Assembly (NCBI GenBank): GCA_003712125.1
Contig: RHLF01000001.1
Location: forward strand, 930,001-994,000
Source of the DNA: Allomuricauda sp.
Lineage (GTDB): Bacteria > Bacteroidota > Bacteroidia > Flavobacteriales > Flavobacteriaceae
Direction: 5' to 3'
DNA: 64,000 bases
Part shown: in pieces, positions 25,746-35,496 of the stretch
How the letters are laid out: every line of letters begins with the position of its first letter
Position numbering within the stretch: position 1 is the stretch's first letter
Notes under the pieces: generated by a model
Databases searched by the model: none
The model's input: only the letters and a program-made list of their open reading frames with translations
What the model was told of the DNA's origin: nothing
Made by a program: the position numbers and the translations under genes

Positions 25746-27899
25746 TTAATCCTTGAACTCTTTGAGAACTGCTTGATTGGGCAATTCGTCATAACCCATA
25801 TTAAAGAATGTAAAAGCAAAAATATCAGCATATTGCTCAATAGTTTTACTTACTGGTGTACCAGCACCGTGACCCGCATTGGTTTCGATCCGAATCAAGG
25901 TCGGATTATCGCCAGTTTGTTTCTCTTGAAGTTCCGCTGCGAACTTAAAACTATGAGCGGGCACAACGCGATCATCATGATCCCCTGTTGTTACCAAGGT
26001 TGCCGGATAGGCAGTGCCTTCTTTCACATTGTGTACTGGACTATATGCTTTTAAATATTCAAACATTTCTTCACTTTCTTCAGAGGTGCCATAATCATAG
26101 GCCCAACCTGCTCCAGCTGTAAAGGTATGGTAACGAAGCATATCCAATACGCCCACTGCAGGAAGAGCCACCTGCATTAAATCAGGTCGCTGTGTCATGG
26201 TGGCACCTACCAACAAACCTCCATTGGAACCCCCTCGAATTGCCAAGTATTCCTTAGAAGTGTACTGATTTTCAATAAGGTATTCAGCCGCAGCTATAAA
26301 GTCGTCAAAAACATTTTGCTTTTGCATCTTGGTGCCGGCTATATGCCACTTTTTACCATATTCCCCACCCCCTCGAAGATTAGGCACAGCATACACACCG
26401 CCCTGCTCCATCCATACGGCGTTTACGATGCTAAAACTGGGTGTAAGGCTGATATTAAAACCGCCATAGCCATACAGAATAGTTGGATTTTTTCCATTCA
26501 ATTCGATTCCTTTTTTATGGGTGATGATCATGGGCACCTTTGTACCATCCTTGGAGGTATAGAATACCTGAGTAGATTCATAATCTTCAGGATTGAAATC
26601 GATTTCTGGTTTCCAATATTGTTCGTATTCACCGGTCTCAACATTGTATTTATAAGAGGATCCCGGGGTATTGTAATTTGTAAATGAGAAATAGAATTCT
26701 TTGTCCTCTTTCTTACCACCAAATCCGCCAGCACTACCTACACCGGGCAGTTCGACTTCGCGAACTAAATTTCCGTCGTAATCGTATTGTAACACCTTTG
26801 AAATGGCATCAACCATATACTCTGTAAAGAAATAGCCACCGCCTGTTCCAGTGGTTAACACATGTTCGGTTTCAGGAATAAAGTCTTGCCAGTTTTCGGG
26901 TGAAGGATCAGACGCATCAACACGAACAATTTTTTTGTTCGGGGCATCTAGGTTTGTGACCAAAAACAATGTCGAACCTTCATTTTCGATCACGTACGTA
27001 TCTGAATCCGTATTGTCCAAGACCGTTATCAAATCACTATTGGCCTTAGTCAGATCTTTGAGGTATAATTTGTTTCCAGAAGTTGAGGTCGAAGCGGTAA
27101 TGAATAAAAAGCGTTCGTCTTCAGAGAGATAACCGCCAACATATCTGTGTTTTTGCTCTGGAGTCCCTCCAAAAATGACTTCATCTTCCGATTGGGGCGT
27201 GCCCAGTTTGTGGTAATAAAGTTTGTGCTGATCCGTTTTTGCCGACAGTTCACTTCCATCAGGTTTGTCATAGCTGGAATAAAAGAATCCATCATTTCCC
27301 TTCCATGAAATCCCACTAAATTTAATGTCAACAAGGGTATCTTCGACGACTTCCCGATTTTCAGTATTGATAACAATACCCTTACGCCAGTCGCTTCCCC
27401 CCTCAGAAATCAGATAAGCGGCCTTAGAACCATCCTTTGTAAAACTCAGCCCCATTAGCGATGTGGTACCGTCTTCAGAAAAGCTATTGGGGTCTAAGAA
27501 TACCTCAGCTTCTTCATCACCTTGTTTTCGATAGACCACATATTGGTTCTGCAAACCATTGTTCTTATAGAAATAGGTGTAGTCGCCTTCTTTGAAGGGG
27601 GAACCTAATTTTTCATAGTTCCATACACTTTCAAGCCTATTTTTCAGATTTTCGCGAAATGGAATTTTGTCAAAATAGCCGAAGGTTACCTCGTTTTGGG
27701 CCTTGACCCAAGCCTCGGTTTCGGCACTCATGTCATCCTCCAACCAACGGTAGGGGTCAGGAACTTCGGTTCCAAAATAGGTGTCAACGGTATCTACCTT
27801 CTCGGTTTCGGCATAAGTCACGGCAATGGGTTCTCTTTTTTGTTCGGTTTTACAGGCCACAAAGATAATTAAGGCCATTAGTAAGGCTGCTTTTCTCAT
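25746..27899 (-). CDS. Prolyl oligopeptidase (S9A family), lipoprotein
   Basis: A 717-residue serine peptidase that cleaves short peptides after proline. The N-terminus is a lipoprotein signal ([16 protein letters not shown], Cys16), so the enzyme should be tethered outside the cytoplasm. The seven-bladed propeller (about 75-430) precedes the alpha/beta-hydrolase domain with Ser558 in RGGSNGGL, Asp in GDHDDRVVP (about residue 642) and His677 in NAGHGAG. Spacing agrees with the S9A family. It is a single-gene unit with its own terminator; the leftward neighbour is the orphan ABC ATPase. Confidence 0.95.
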   Translation of the reverse strand: MRKAALLMALIIFVACKTEQKREPIAVTYAETEKVDTVDTYFGTEVPDPYRWLEDDMSAETEAWVKAQNEVTFGYFDKIPFRENLKNRLESVWNYEKLGSPFKEGDYTYFYKNNGLQNQYVVYRKQGDEEAEVFLDPNSFSEDGTTSLMGLSFTKDGSKAAYLISEGGSDWRKGIVINTENREVVEDTLVDIKFSGISWKGNDGFFYSSYDKPDGSELSAKTDQHKLYYHKLGTPQSEDEVIFGGTPEQKHRYVGGYLSEDERFLFITASTSTSGNKLYLKDLTKANSDLITVLDNTDSDTYVIENEGSTLFLVTNLDAPNKKIVRVDASDPSPENWQDFIPETEHVLTTGTGGGYFFTEYMVDAISKVLQYDYDGNLVREVELPGVGSAGGFGGKKEDKEFYFSFTNYNTPGSSYKYNVETGEYEQYWKPEIDFNPEDYESTQVFYTSKDGTKVPMIITHKKGIELNGKNPTILYGYGGFNISLTPSFSIVNAVWMEQGGVYAVPNLRGGGEYGKKWHIAGTKMQKQNVFDDFIAAAEYLIENQYTSKEYLAIRGGSNGGLLVGATMTQRPDLMQVALPAVGVLDMLRYHTFTAGAGWAYDYGTSEESEEMFEYLKAYSPVHNVKEGTAYPATLVTTGDHDDRVVPAHSFKFAAELQEKQTGDNPTLIRIETNAGHGAGTPVSKTIEQYADIFAFTFFNMGYDELPNQAVLKEFKD

Positions 27900-28006
27900 T
27901 TTTCTAAAGATTGAATTTTTTAAAAATAAGATAAAAGCAGGCTGTAGGTATAAAGGCCCGAAAAGTCTTAACGTTTTTTAACGCTTCACCACCAGAAACG
28001 AGCCGA

Positions 28007-28996
28007 TCAGACCAACTTGTTTGCTACCAAATACTCCGCAATTTGAACGGCATTGGTTGCCGCCCCCTTTCTAAGATTATCTGACACAATCCAAAGGTTT
28101 AGCGTATTGCGTTGGGTCTCATCACGTCGGATTCTCCCAACAAACACATCATCTTTGTCATGGGCATATATTGGCATGGGGTAGGTATTCGTATCTGGGT
28201 TGTCCTGCACGACAATCCCAGGGGTTTCACTAAGCAATTTTCGAACATCACTTAGATCAAAATCGTTGCGGAATTCTACGTTAACGGCTTCAGAGTGCCC
28301 CCCCGAAGTTGGAATTCGAACAGCGGTTGCCGAGACCGAAAAGGTACGGTCGTCCAATATTTTCTGAGGCTCACGTGCCAGTTTCATTTCTTCTTTGGTG
28401 TAGCCGTTCTCCAAAAACACGTCACAGTGGGGCAATGCATTTCGATTTATTGGGTAAGGATAGGCCATTTCGCCCTGTACCCCAGCCATTTCATTCTCCA
28501 ATTGTCGAACCGCTTTGACTCCGGTCCCTGAAACCGATTGATAGGTAGATACCACAACGCGTTTCATGTGGTACTTTTTATGCAATGGGTTCAATGCCAT
28601 TACCATTTGGATCGTAGAGCAATTGGGATTGGCAATTATTTTATCATCCTTTGAAAGTTCTTGGGCATTGATTTCAGGCACAATGAGCTTCTTTTCAGGA
28701 TCCATGCGCCATGCCGAGGAATTATCTATTACGGTGGTGCCAACTGCGGCAAATTTTGGTGCCCATTCTAAAGAAGTGCTTCCACCAGCTGAAAAAATGG
28801 CAATATCGGGTTTTGCATCCACAGCAGTCTGTAACCCGACCACTGTGTGTTCCGTATTGTTATAATTCAATTTTTTGCCAACAGAACGCTCTGAGGCCAC
28901 TAAAAGAAGTTCGCTTATGGGAAATTCACGTTCAGCCAACACTTTTAACATCACTTCGCCTACCATTCCTGTGGCTCCTACAACTGCTACTTTCAT
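28007..28996 (-). CDS. asd: Aspartate-semialdehyde dehydrogenase
   Basis: Reduces aspartyl phosphate to aspartate semialdehyde, feeding lysine/diaminopimelate, threonine and methionine synthesis. The 329-residue protein starts MKVAVVGATGMVGEVMLKVL (NADP fold) and has catalytic Cys126 in IANPNCSTIQ and the ATAVRIPTSGGHSEAV segment with the catalytic His. It is transcribed from a good Bacteroidota promoter 21-50 bp upstream, separately from mscL. The cell-wall link (DAP, and alr upstream) is notable but common. Confidence 0.97.
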   Translation of the reverse strand: MKVAVVGATGMVGEVMLKVLAEREFPISELLLVASERSVGKKLNYNNTEHTVVGLQTAVDAKPDIAIFSAGGSTSLEWAPKFAAVGTTVIDNSSAWRMDPEKKLIVPEINAQELSKDDKIIANPNCSTIQMVMALNPLHKKYHMKRVVVSTYQSVSGTGVKAVRQLENEMAGVQGEMAYPYPINRNALPHCDVFLENGYTKEEMKLAREPQKILDDRTFSVSATAVRIPTSGGHSEAVNVEFRNDFDLSDVRKLLSETPGIVVQDNPDTNTYPMPIYAHDKDDVFVGRIRRDETQRNTLNLWIVSDNLRKGAATNAVQIAEYLVANKLV

Positions 28997-29016
28997 GCAT
29001 TCAAAATTTGAACAGA

Positions 29017-29046
29017 CAAAAGTAGTCTACTTGCCCAAGTTTACAA
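29017..29046 (-). promoter_or_regulatory. Bacteroidota housekeeping promoter for asd
   Basis: On the minus strand, TTG (29046-29044), a 19-bp spacer and TACTTTTG (29024-29017) match the TTG-N19-TAnnTTTG consensus. Transcription would begin about 15 bases before the asd start codon. Confidence 0.65.
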
Positions 29047-29095
29047 GCTTTTTATTTCATAATTCCAAAAAACAACAAATTGTTACAAATAAAAC

Positions 29096-29130
29096 AACCG
29101 CCGTATTGCTAGCGATGCAACACGACGGTT
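29096..29130 (-). terminator. Terminator hairpin downstream of mscL
   Basis: A 14-bp stem with two mismatches (29096-29109 with 29117-29130) around a seven-base loop containing TAGCGAT. On the minus strand it is followed by TGTTTTATTT; on the plus strand five Ts follow, so it may work both ways. It lies 47-80 bases after the mscL stop and before the asd promoter. Confidence 0.65.
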
Positions 29131-29176
29131 TTTAATGAATAATGGTGTAGCGGCCAACCCTTTGGCTGGGCTACAA

Positions 29177-29572
29177 TTATTTTTTCAGGCTATCCCTGAT
29201 TTCTTTCAACAAATCGATTTCAGATGGCCCTGGATCTGCAGGGGGTGCTTCGGGCTTTTTCATTTTATTGACACCTTTCACAATTAAGAACATCACAAAG
29301 GCAACAATAATAAAGTCGATGAGATTGGTCAAAAACTCTCCATATAGAATCGCTACTTCCCCAACCTTTTCACCTGCATCATTCATTTCTCCGGGTTTGA
29401 TGATATATTTTAATTCGTTAAAGTTCGCATCGAATAACAATCCGATCAAGGGAGAAACAATTCCCCCGGTAAACGAAGAAACAACCTTGTTAAAGGCAGC
29501 ACCCATGACGAAACCTACGGCAATATCCACGAGGTTACCTTTCATGGCAAATTCTTTAAACTCTTTAAGCAT
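29177..29572 (-). CDS. mscL: Large-conductance mechanosensitive channel
   Basis: A pentameric inner-membrane channel that opens under extreme membrane tension and releases solutes on osmotic downshock. The 131 residues start MLKEFKEFAMKGNLVDIAVGFVMGAAFNKVV, the family signature, with TM1 about 15-45 and TM2 about 80-102 (FLTNLIDFIIVAFVMFLIVKG), then a charged C-terminal helix (PSEIDLLKEIRDSLKK). Length and layout are standard. It lies 65 bp after alr on the same strand. Confidence 0.97.
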   Translation of the reverse strand: MLKEFKEFAMKGNLVDIAVGFVMGAAFNKVVSSFTGGIVSPLIGLLFDANFNELKYIIKPGEMNDAGEKVGEVAILYGEFLTNLIDFIIVAFVMFLIVKGVNKMKKPEAPPADPGPSEIDLLKEIRDSLKK

Positions 29573-29637
29573 TTGAATTATAGTTTTATGGTTAATACGA
29601 GGGAAAAGGTAATCAAAAAAAGCAATAAGGTGTTGTT

Positions 29638-30744
29638 TTAACCCTTGATTTTTCGAGTAACCCGTTGAGAAATAGCCGTTAAGATTTCATAGGATATGGT
29701 ATTCGCGGACTGGGCAAATGCTTCTGCAGATTGGTCGTCACCAAACAAAAGGACTGGGTCGCCCTCTTTGCAATCAATATTTGTCACATCGATCATAATC
29801 ATATCCATACAAACATTTCCGATGATGGGGGCCTTTTGACCATTGACCAAGACCACGGTTGACCCACCGCCATAGTGTCTTCCGATGCCATCAGCGTGTC
29901 CTATGGGCAAGGTGGCCGTTATGCGATACCCTGTTGAGGCGAAGGCCCGATTATAACCGACGGTCTCTCCTGGTTCTATTTTATGACGTTGCGAAATAAC
30001 GGTTGTCAAAGTTGCAACAGGTTGCAATTCTGCATCAATTTTTGAGTCATTGCCATATCCGTAGAGTCCAATACCACTGCGGACCATTTCAAATTGGGCA
30101 TCGGGATAATTAATTATTCCTGAAGTGTTCAAAATATGCCGTACGGGGGTATACCCCAATTTTTCCTCCAGTTCCTCCGTGATTTTTCGAAAGGTGTCTA
30201 TTTGTCGGAGGCTAAATTCCTTTTCTCCTTCATCTTCCGATGCGGCGAGATGAGAAAATGCCGACACAATTTTTAGGCAGTCATCTTTTTGCGTGTGCTC
30301 AAGAATATAATCTACATCGTTTTCCCAAAAGCCCAAACGGTTGAGACCGGTATTGAACTTGAGATGAACAGGATAATTTTTTTGCTTCATCGCTGTGACA
30401 ACCTGTACAAATTGCCGCAACATTTTAGGAGCATATAAACTTGGCTCTAAACAGTTCGCGATGAGTTTTTCAAAATTTATGGGCTGGGGGTGCAATACCA
30501 AAATGGGGGTTTTAATACCAGCCTCCCGCAGCAAAACCCCTTCCTTGACATAGGCTACGGCAAAATAGTCAACCTTCAAGGCCTCTAGTTTTTGGGCCAC
30601 GGCAACCATGTCGCTGCCATAGGCAAAAGCCTTGACCACAGCTAAAAACTTCGTAGTAGGGCGTAGTTTTCCTTTGAGATACTTGAAATTATGCGCAAGC
30701 GCGTTGAGATTAATCTCTAAGGTAGTTTCACCAACACTATTCAT
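29638..30744 (-). CDS. alr: Alanine racemase
   Basis: Interconverts L- and D-alanine with PLP, supplying D-Ala for peptidoglycan. The 368-residue protein carries the PLP lysine at residue 38 in [11 protein letters not shown], where many family members read KADAYGHG, and the second catalytic base Tyr in GYNRAFAS (about residue 265). The motif [14 protein letters not shown] is intact. It overlaps the end of tdk by 8 bp, so the two are probably translated as a coupled pair. Confidence 0.96.
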   Translation of the reverse strand: MNSVGETTLEINLNALAHNFKYLKGKLRPTTKFLAVVKAFAYGSDMVAVAQKLEALKVDYFAVAYVKEGVLLREAGIKTPILVLHPQPINFEKLIANCLEPSLYAPKMLRQFVQVVTAMKQKNYPVHLKFNTGLNRLGFWENDVDYILEHTQKDDCLKIVSAFSHLAASEDEGEKEFSLRQIDTFRKITEELEEKLGYTPVRHILNTSGIINYPDAQFEMVRSGIGLYGYGNDSKIDAELQPVATLTTVISQRHKIEPGETVGYNRAFASTGYRITATLPIGHADGIGRHYGGGSTVVLVNGQKAPIIGNVCMDMIMIDVTNIDCKEGDPVLLFGDDQSAEAFAQSANTISYEILTAISQRVTRKIKG

Positions 30745-31381
30745 TGGCCGCTTTCTTTTTTGGTGCCACCTCTTCAGCGTTGACTTTCATTTTGGATACT
30801 TTTTCTTTGAGCATTGCCTTATAAAAAGCCGCTCGACTCAACGGCTCATATTCTTCGGTCTCACCCAACAAGACCAGATTGTCGTTGTCAGATTTTCTAA
30901 AACTATAATTGGCCAAGTTCCCGGTGCGGGTGCATACAGCATGCACCTTGGTCACATATTCTGCAGTAGCCATTAGGGCAGGCATTGGCCCAAAAGGGTT
31001 ACCTTTAAAATCCATATCCAACCCGGCTACAACCACCCGAATTCCGCGATTTGCCAAATCGTTGCAAACGGTTACTATTTCATCATCAAAAAACTGTGCT
31101 TCATCAATACCCACAACATCACAGTCATCTGCCAAAAGACGAATGTTGGCCGCAGCAGGAACAGGGGTTGAACGAATTTCGTTCGAATCATGTGAAACAA
31201 CCATCTCTTCATTGTAACGGGTATCGACCAAGGGTTTGAAGATCTCAACTTTTTGCTTTGCAAATTGGGCCCTTTTCAATCGCCGAATCAACTCTTCGGT
31301 CTTTCCAGAAAACATAGAACCGCAGATGACTTCGATCCAGCCAAACTGTTCTTTGGGGTTTACTGTGTTTTCAAGAAACAT
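30737..31381 (-). CDS. tdk: Thymidine kinase (type II)
   Basis: Phosphorylates thymidine with ATP in the salvage route to dTMP. The 214-residue protein has the P-loop [12 protein letters not shown], the acidic DEAQFF motif (GIDEAQFF) and GLDMDFKG. The zinc-binding cysteine quartet of most type II kinases is not here: after [15 protein letters not shown] only one Cys remains and the second pair is replaced by [10 protein letters not shown]. The lasso region should fold without zinc. The charged C-terminus ([20 protein letters not shown]) is an extension. First gene of tdk-alr-mscL. Confidence 0.95.
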   Translation of the reverse strand: MFLENTVNPKEQFGWIEVICGSMFSGKTEELIRRLKRAQFAKQKVEIFKPLVDTRYNEEMVVSHDSNEIRSTPVPAAANIRLLADDCDVVGIDEAQFFDDEIVTVCNDLANRGIRVVVAGLDMDFKGNPFGPMPALMATAEYVTKVHAVCTRTGNLANYSFRKSDNDNLVLLGETEEYEPLSRAAFYKAMLKEKVSKMKVNAEEVAPKKKAANE

Positions 31382-31532
31382 ATCGTACTTTTAAAAGAAA
31401 GTAAAGGATTATTCGTTCTATATCCAGAAGGAATAAAATTAGTAAAATATACCCCGCTAGATTTCAAAATTTAACCTTTTGTTCTATAAAGGGCATAGAT
31501 TTTGGTGGTACATTTATAGTAATAATCGGGTT

Positions 31533-32213
31533 ATGAAGCGTAAAATAAGGGAAGAACTGGTCAAACTCTCAACAGATATCATTACCGCTAGGGAAGATAA
31601 GGAACTAACAGAACTCTATGAAAGGGCAAAGGAGCTTTACGAGAAATTGGCGGTCTTGAAATTTATTGATGAAAAACTGAACGATATAGAGGTTGATGTC
31701 TCTAAAAATGTTTTGGCTTCCCGATTTGAAAAGATGGCAACAGCGGTCTTGAGCGGAAATACCTCTGTCCCTGAAAACAACCCTCACGAAGAAGATATTA
31801 TTACACCAGGTATGCAGACCATAAAGGATATGGTCTCTGAAATGCCAAGCGAGGCCGTTGAACATATATTTTCAGATTTTATCGCCAAGCCTGAAACCAT
31901 GAAAAATGACAAGGAAGACCTTTCTCCCTTGCCTACAAATGAAAACACTTCGGTTAAACCCAAATCATTGAACGACCGGTTGAACAAGGAAATTCAAATT
32001 GGGTTGAATGACCGATTGGCCTTCGTAAAGCATCTTTTTGATAATAGTTCTGACGATTTCAATCGGGTAGTTTCCCAGTTGAATACCATTGATACCGAAG
32101 AACGTTCCTTGGCTTTTATCGAAAACATGGTGAAACCCGAATACAACCACTGGACGGGTAAGGAAGAATATGAAAATCGGTTCAGGGCCATTATAGAGCG
32201 CAAGTTCGCATAG
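31533..32213 (+). CDS. Conserved Bacteroidota protein of unknown function
   Basis: A 226-residue soluble, mostly helical protein. The N-terminal third is charged and likely coiled (MKRKIREELVKLSTDIITAR...). The middle is low-complexity and variable-looking. The last ~80 residues are dense in conserved-looking aromatic and charged positions (LNDRLAFVKHLFDNSSDDFNRV... and EYNHWTGKEEYENRFRAIIERKF). I recall this C-terminal pattern from many flavobacterial genomes but no function. The frame is open to 31479, but the ATG at 31533 gives a better start. No signal peptide or membrane helix. It is divergent from tdk. Confidence 0.8.
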   Translation: MKRKIREELVKLSTDIITAREDKELTELYERAKELYEKLAVLKFIDEKLNDIEVDVSKNVLASRFEKMATAVLSGNTSVPENNPHEEDIITPGMQTIKDMVSEMPSEAVEHIFSDFIAKPETMKNDKEDLSPLPTNENTSVKPKSLNDRLNKEIQIGLNDRLAFVKHLFDNSSDDFNRVVSQLNTIDTEERSLAFIENMVKPEYNHWTGKEEYENRFRAIIERKFA

Positions 32214-32256
32214 TCGGCTTTTTTGGCTACTTTTAGGTAGAAACCGACTAATTTTT
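32211..32256 (+). terminator. Stem-loop with T run between the hypothetical gene and DoxX gene
   Basis: TAGTCGG (32211-32217, including the stop codon) pairs with CCGACTA (32244-32250); an inner CTAC/GTAG stem (32227-32230 with 32237-32240) sits in the loop. Five Ts follow (32252-32256) and the DoxX start codon is at 32261. The stem is shorter than in the other terminators. Confidence 0.55.
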
Positions 32257-32260
32257 CCCA

Positions 32261-32614
32261 ATGACTAAAAAAATCTTGTATTGGGCCTCAACGGGCCTGC
32301 TGACCCTTTTGATGTTATTCTCTGTCTATAATTATTTCTTTAATTATGAAATGATAGTAGGCTTTTTTGAGAGTTTTGGTTACCCAACCTATTTAATTTA
32401 TCCACTGGCCATTGCCAAACTGCTTGGGTTGATAACCATTTGGACCAATGTAAATCGTTGGTTGAAAGAGTGGGCTTATGCCGGCTTTTTCTTCAATACA
32501 CTTCTCGCATTTTTTGCACATTATATGATTGCTGACGGTGAGCATATGGGTGCCTTGATCGCGCTAATTCTGGTTTTGGTTTCCTATGTTACCGGGAAAA
32601 CCGTAAGGCCTTAA
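32261..32614 (+). CDS. DoxX-like small membrane protein
   Basis: A 117-residue protein with four predicted TM helices (about 5-22, 42-58, 68-86, 92-110) and the LAIAKLLGLITIW pattern between TM1 and TM2 that is typical of the DoxX/SURF4-like family. The role of these proteins is poorly defined; some are linked to redox or terminal oxidase systems. It lies 47 bp after the hypothetical gene and 9 bp before rsmI. Confidence 0.82.
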   Translation: MTKKILYWASTGLLTLLMLFSVYNYFFNYEMIVGFFESFGYPTYLIYPLAIAKLLGLITIWTNVNRWLKEWAYAGFFFNTLLAFFAHYMIADGEHMGALIALILVLVSYVTGKTVRP

Positions 32615-32623
32615 ATTTGGCCT

Positions 32624-33295
32624 ATGGGAAAATTGTATGTGGTACCAACTCCAATAGGAAATTTAGAAGACATGACCCTTAGGGCCATTTCTGTATTGAA
32701 AGAAGTGGATTTGATTCTCGCCGAGGATACACGCACCAGCGGGAAACTTTTAAAGCATTTCGGAATTGAGACCCCCCTACAAAGCCATCATATGCACAAT
32801 GAGCATAAAACGCTGGCCGGGGTCATTGCAAAGCTACAATCAGGTACTACAATAGCCTTGATCTCTGATGCTGGAACACCGGCCATATCCGATCCCGGTT
32901 TTTTATTGACTAGAGCCTGTATCGAAAATTCGATTGAATTGGAATCGTTGCCAGGGGCAACAGCTTTTGTGCCGGCTTTGGTGAACAGCGGCCTGCCCAG
33001 CGACCGCTTTGTATTTGAAGGCTTTTTGCCTCCTAAAAAAGGTAGACAAACGCGTTTACTACAATTGGCTGAGGAACCCCGAACGATGGTTTTTTATGAA
33101 AGCCCGCATAAACTGGTGAAAACCTTGACGCAATTTGTTGACTTTTTTGGAACGGAACGACCCGTTACTGTATCGCGGGAATTAACCAAAATGTATGAAG
33201 AAACCATTCGGGGAACAGCCATGGAAGTCCAAAATTATTTTATGGCACACCCGCCCAAGGGAGAACTGGTTGTCATCGTAGGAGGAAAGAAATAA
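32624..33295 (+). CDS. rsmI: 16S rRNA (cytidine(1402)-2'-O)-methyltransferase
   Basis: Adds the 2'-O-methyl group to C1402 in the ribosomal P site using SAM. The 223-residue protein starts MGKLYVVPTPIGNLEDMTLRAI and includes LAEDTRTSGKLL and ISDAGTPAISDPG, the diagnostic motifs of this tetrapyrrole-methylase-fold family. The protein ends at GELVVIVGGKK without the extra C-terminal domain found in E. coli, which is normal in Bacteroidota. It lies 9 bp after the DoxX gene. Confidence 0.96.
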   Translation: MGKLYVVPTPIGNLEDMTLRAISVLKEVDLILAEDTRTSGKLLKHFGIETPLQSHHMHNEHKTLAGVIAKLQSGTTIALISDAGTPAISDPGFLLTRACIENSIELESLPGATAFVPALVNSGLPSDRFVFEGFLPPKKGRQTRLLQLAEEPRTMVFYESPHKLVKTLTQFVDFFGTERPVTVSRELTKMYEETIRGTAMEVQNYFMAHPPKGELVVIVGGKK

Positions 33296-33328
33296 AGAGT
33301 ATCTTTAAATTACTTCAAATATTGGTCT

Positions 33329-34366
33329 ATGAAGCAAATCTTCATGATGTTATTCCTCATGCTTTCCATTTTTGCAGGAGGTCAGAACAGCGAGGCTCAA
33401 CTACTCGATAGTATTCATTTAACAGCTTTAGAACCGGGTAAAGTACACAGGTTTTGGCTTCAAATAGGGGAAGATGAATTTAACAATCCGATCAAGGTTC
33501 CAGTTTTGGTTGCCAAAGGGGCCCATGAAGGGCAAACTCTAGGTTTGACTGCCGCCATTCATGGGAACGAAGTAAATGGAATTGCTATTATCCATAATTT
33601 GTTTCATACTATGGATATCAGTAAGTTGAAAGGGACTGTTTTAGCAATCCCTGGTCTCAATCCCCAAGGGATTTCGAGACAACAACGCGAATTTATGGAT
33701 GGGCAGGACCTCAATAGGATTTTTCCTGGAAAAGCAAAGGGCAATCGATCTGAACAAATGGCCCATCAGATTTCTCAAAAGATCATACCTCTTTTTGACT
33801 ATCATGTCGACCTGCATACAGCAAGTTTTGGTCGAATAAACACCTTATACGGACGGGGCGATATGGATGATAAAACCCTTGCACAAATGCTTAGGTCACT
33901 GCAACCAGATATTATTGTATCGAATAAGGGCAATCCAAGTTTTGGATCTTCAAAAGCAATGACAATGCGGGCATTTGCCATTTCAAAAGGCGTGCATTCT
34001 ATAACCATGGAATACGGAAACCCACAGGTGTTTCAGAACGAAATGATAGAGCGAGGCAGTAAAGGATTAATTGACCTTTTGATCTCACTAAAATTTTTGA
34101 ATGGTGAAACCAGTGAAGAAAAGCGTCCCATAGTTTGTTCTAAGTCGTATTGGTTGTTTACTGACAAAGGGGGCTGGCTTGAGGTATTGGTTGATTTGAA
34201 CCAAGAATTGTCTGAAGGTCAAGACATAGCAATTTTAAGAAATGCCTTTGGGGAAGTACTAGAAACTTATAAAAGCCCAGAAGCTGGAATTGTAATAGGT
34301 AAAAGTACAAATCCGGTTAACCTCAACGGCGGCAGAATCATTCATTTGGGCATTGTAAAGAAATAG
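33329..34366 (+). CDS. Secreted succinylglutamate desuccinylase/aspartoacylase-like (M14 family) protein
   Basis: A 345-residue zinc hydrolase of the AstE/AspA group. The N-terminus has a signal peptide (MKQIFMMLFLMLSIFAGGQNSEA). Zinc ligands are visible in AAIHGNEVNG (HxxE) and FDYHVDLHTA, with the family's TMEYGNP near residue 228. These enzymes remove acyl groups from amino acids or cleave small amide bonds; the substrate is not evident. Its stop codon is immediately followed by the start of the DUF819 gene, suggesting they work as a pair. Confidence 0.85.
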   Translation: MKQIFMMLFLMLSIFAGGQNSEAQLLDSIHLTALEPGKVHRFWLQIGEDEFNNPIKVPVLVAKGAHEGQTLGLTAAIHGNEVNGIAIIHNLFHTMDISKLKGTVLAIPGLNPQGISRQQREFMDGQDLNRIFPGKAKGNRSEQMAHQISQKIIPLFDYHVDLHTASFGRINTLYGRGDMDDKTLAQMLRSLQPDIIVSNKGNPSFGSSKAMTMRAFAISKGVHSITMEYGNPQVFQNEMIERGSKGLIDLLISLKFLNGETSEEKRPIVCSKSYWLFTDKGGWLEVLVDLNQELSEGQDIAILRNAFGEVLETYKSPEAGIVIGKSTNPVNLNGGRIIHLGIVKK

Positions 34367-35494
34367 ATGATTGTATTGCCATGGCTTATTGTACTGGTGA
34401 CCGTAATCACAGTCTACTTTCTCGATCGCTTGGAAAACAGGTATGTTAGATCACTATTTGATTGGGTGCCAGCAATCTTGTTGGCCTATATTATTCCCGC
34501 AGGTTTGTCCTATATTTTTAATGTTGACCTTTCTAAGTCCCTAATTCATGAAACCAGCAAGGATTTTTTTATTCCCCTTGCTATAATCTCGGTGATGTCT
34601 AGTTTGTCTTTCAAACAATTAAAATCCGTAGGTTTTAAGCCCATCGTGGTATTTGTAGCGGGATCTATGTTTATCGCCCTATTCCCGATTTTATTTGTGT
34701 GGATTTTTTCTTCAGCGGACTGGATTACCAATACCATGCAGGTCAAAGACTATTGGATGGGGATTCCTCCCATCGTTGGTGGCTGGATCGGAGGAAGTAC
34801 CAGCCAGTTGGTGCTAAAAGAATTGGTCAATTGCCCAGAAAATGTTTTTCTCACGATCTTGGTTATGGATAATATCTTGGTTAATATTTGGACCATCCTA
34901 ATGTTTCAAGGTATTAAGAGCAGCTCAAGAATGAACCGATGGTTTGGTATTTCTGATGACAAAATGCCTGAAGAATTGGAATTAAAGAAAGCAAAAACCA
35001 TATCACCTGTGGTCACCTTACTGGTGTTTGTGGTATTGACAGTTGTGTTTGGGCTGTTCATTGACGCTTTTGTGATCAAGGTGCTGCTTTTCTCAGCACT
35101 CGGATTATGTCTGAGCAACTTTTTTAAAAGCTGGAACAATACTTTTTCGCTTAAAGTTGGAGGTATTTTAATCATTCTGGTCATGGCAATTTTAGGCCTG
35201 AAGCTCCAATTTTCTTCCTTTGACTTCGACCTTAACTTCTTTGGCTTTTTAATTATTTGGTTGGTGGGACATTTTGTTTTCACCGTTTTGATCGCCAAAT
35301 TACTCAACGTCAATATGGCCTGGGTGCCAATTGCCAGTATGGCAAACGTTGGGGGTATAGCTACTGCACCAGCCGTTACCGCAGCTTATGAAAAGCGATG
35401 GATGCCCCATGCCATCGTTTTGGCAATTTTAAGCATGGCCACAGGCACATTTTGGGGCATGTTGACCATTTACCTGTTACAACTTCAATTTTAG
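34367..35494 (+). CDS. DUF819-family integral membrane protein
   Basis: A 375-residue inner-membrane protein with roughly ten to eleven hydrophobic segments, starting at residue 1 with LPWLIVLVTVITVYFL. Characteristic stretches are PPIVGGWIGGSTSQL in the first half and VPIASMANVGGIATAPAV near the C-terminus, repeated glycine-rich re-entrant-like motifs that suggest a transporter. DUF819 members are of unknown function. The start abuts the stop of the secreted M14-like gene (TAG|ATG) and the UDG gene follows after 2 bp, so all three are co-transcribed. Confidence 0.85.
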   Translation: MIVLPWLIVLVTVITVYFLDRLENRYVRSLFDWVPAILLAYIIPAGLSYIFNVDLSKSLIHETSKDFFIPLAIISVMSSLSFKQLKSVGFKPIVVFVAGSMFIALFPILFVWIFSSADWITNTMQVKDYWMGIPPIVGGWIGGSTSQLVLKELVNCPENVFLTILVMDNILVNIWTILMFQGIKSSSRMNRWFGISDDKMPEELELKKAKTISPVVTLLVFVVLTVVFGLFIDAFVIKVLLFSALGLCLSNFFKSWNNTFSLKVGGILIILVMAILGLKLQFSSFDFDLNFFGFLIIWLVGHFVFTVLIAKLLNVNMAWVPIASMANVGGIATAPAVTAAYEKRWMPHAIVLAILSMATGTFWGMLTIYLLQLQF

Positions 35495-35496
35495 GC

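Noticed and set aside
35398-35496. UDG gene start inside the DUF819 gene
   Set aside because: The upstream residues show no family features; the ATG at 35497 right after the DUF819 stop gives the expected N-terminus with Cys11 and Cys14.
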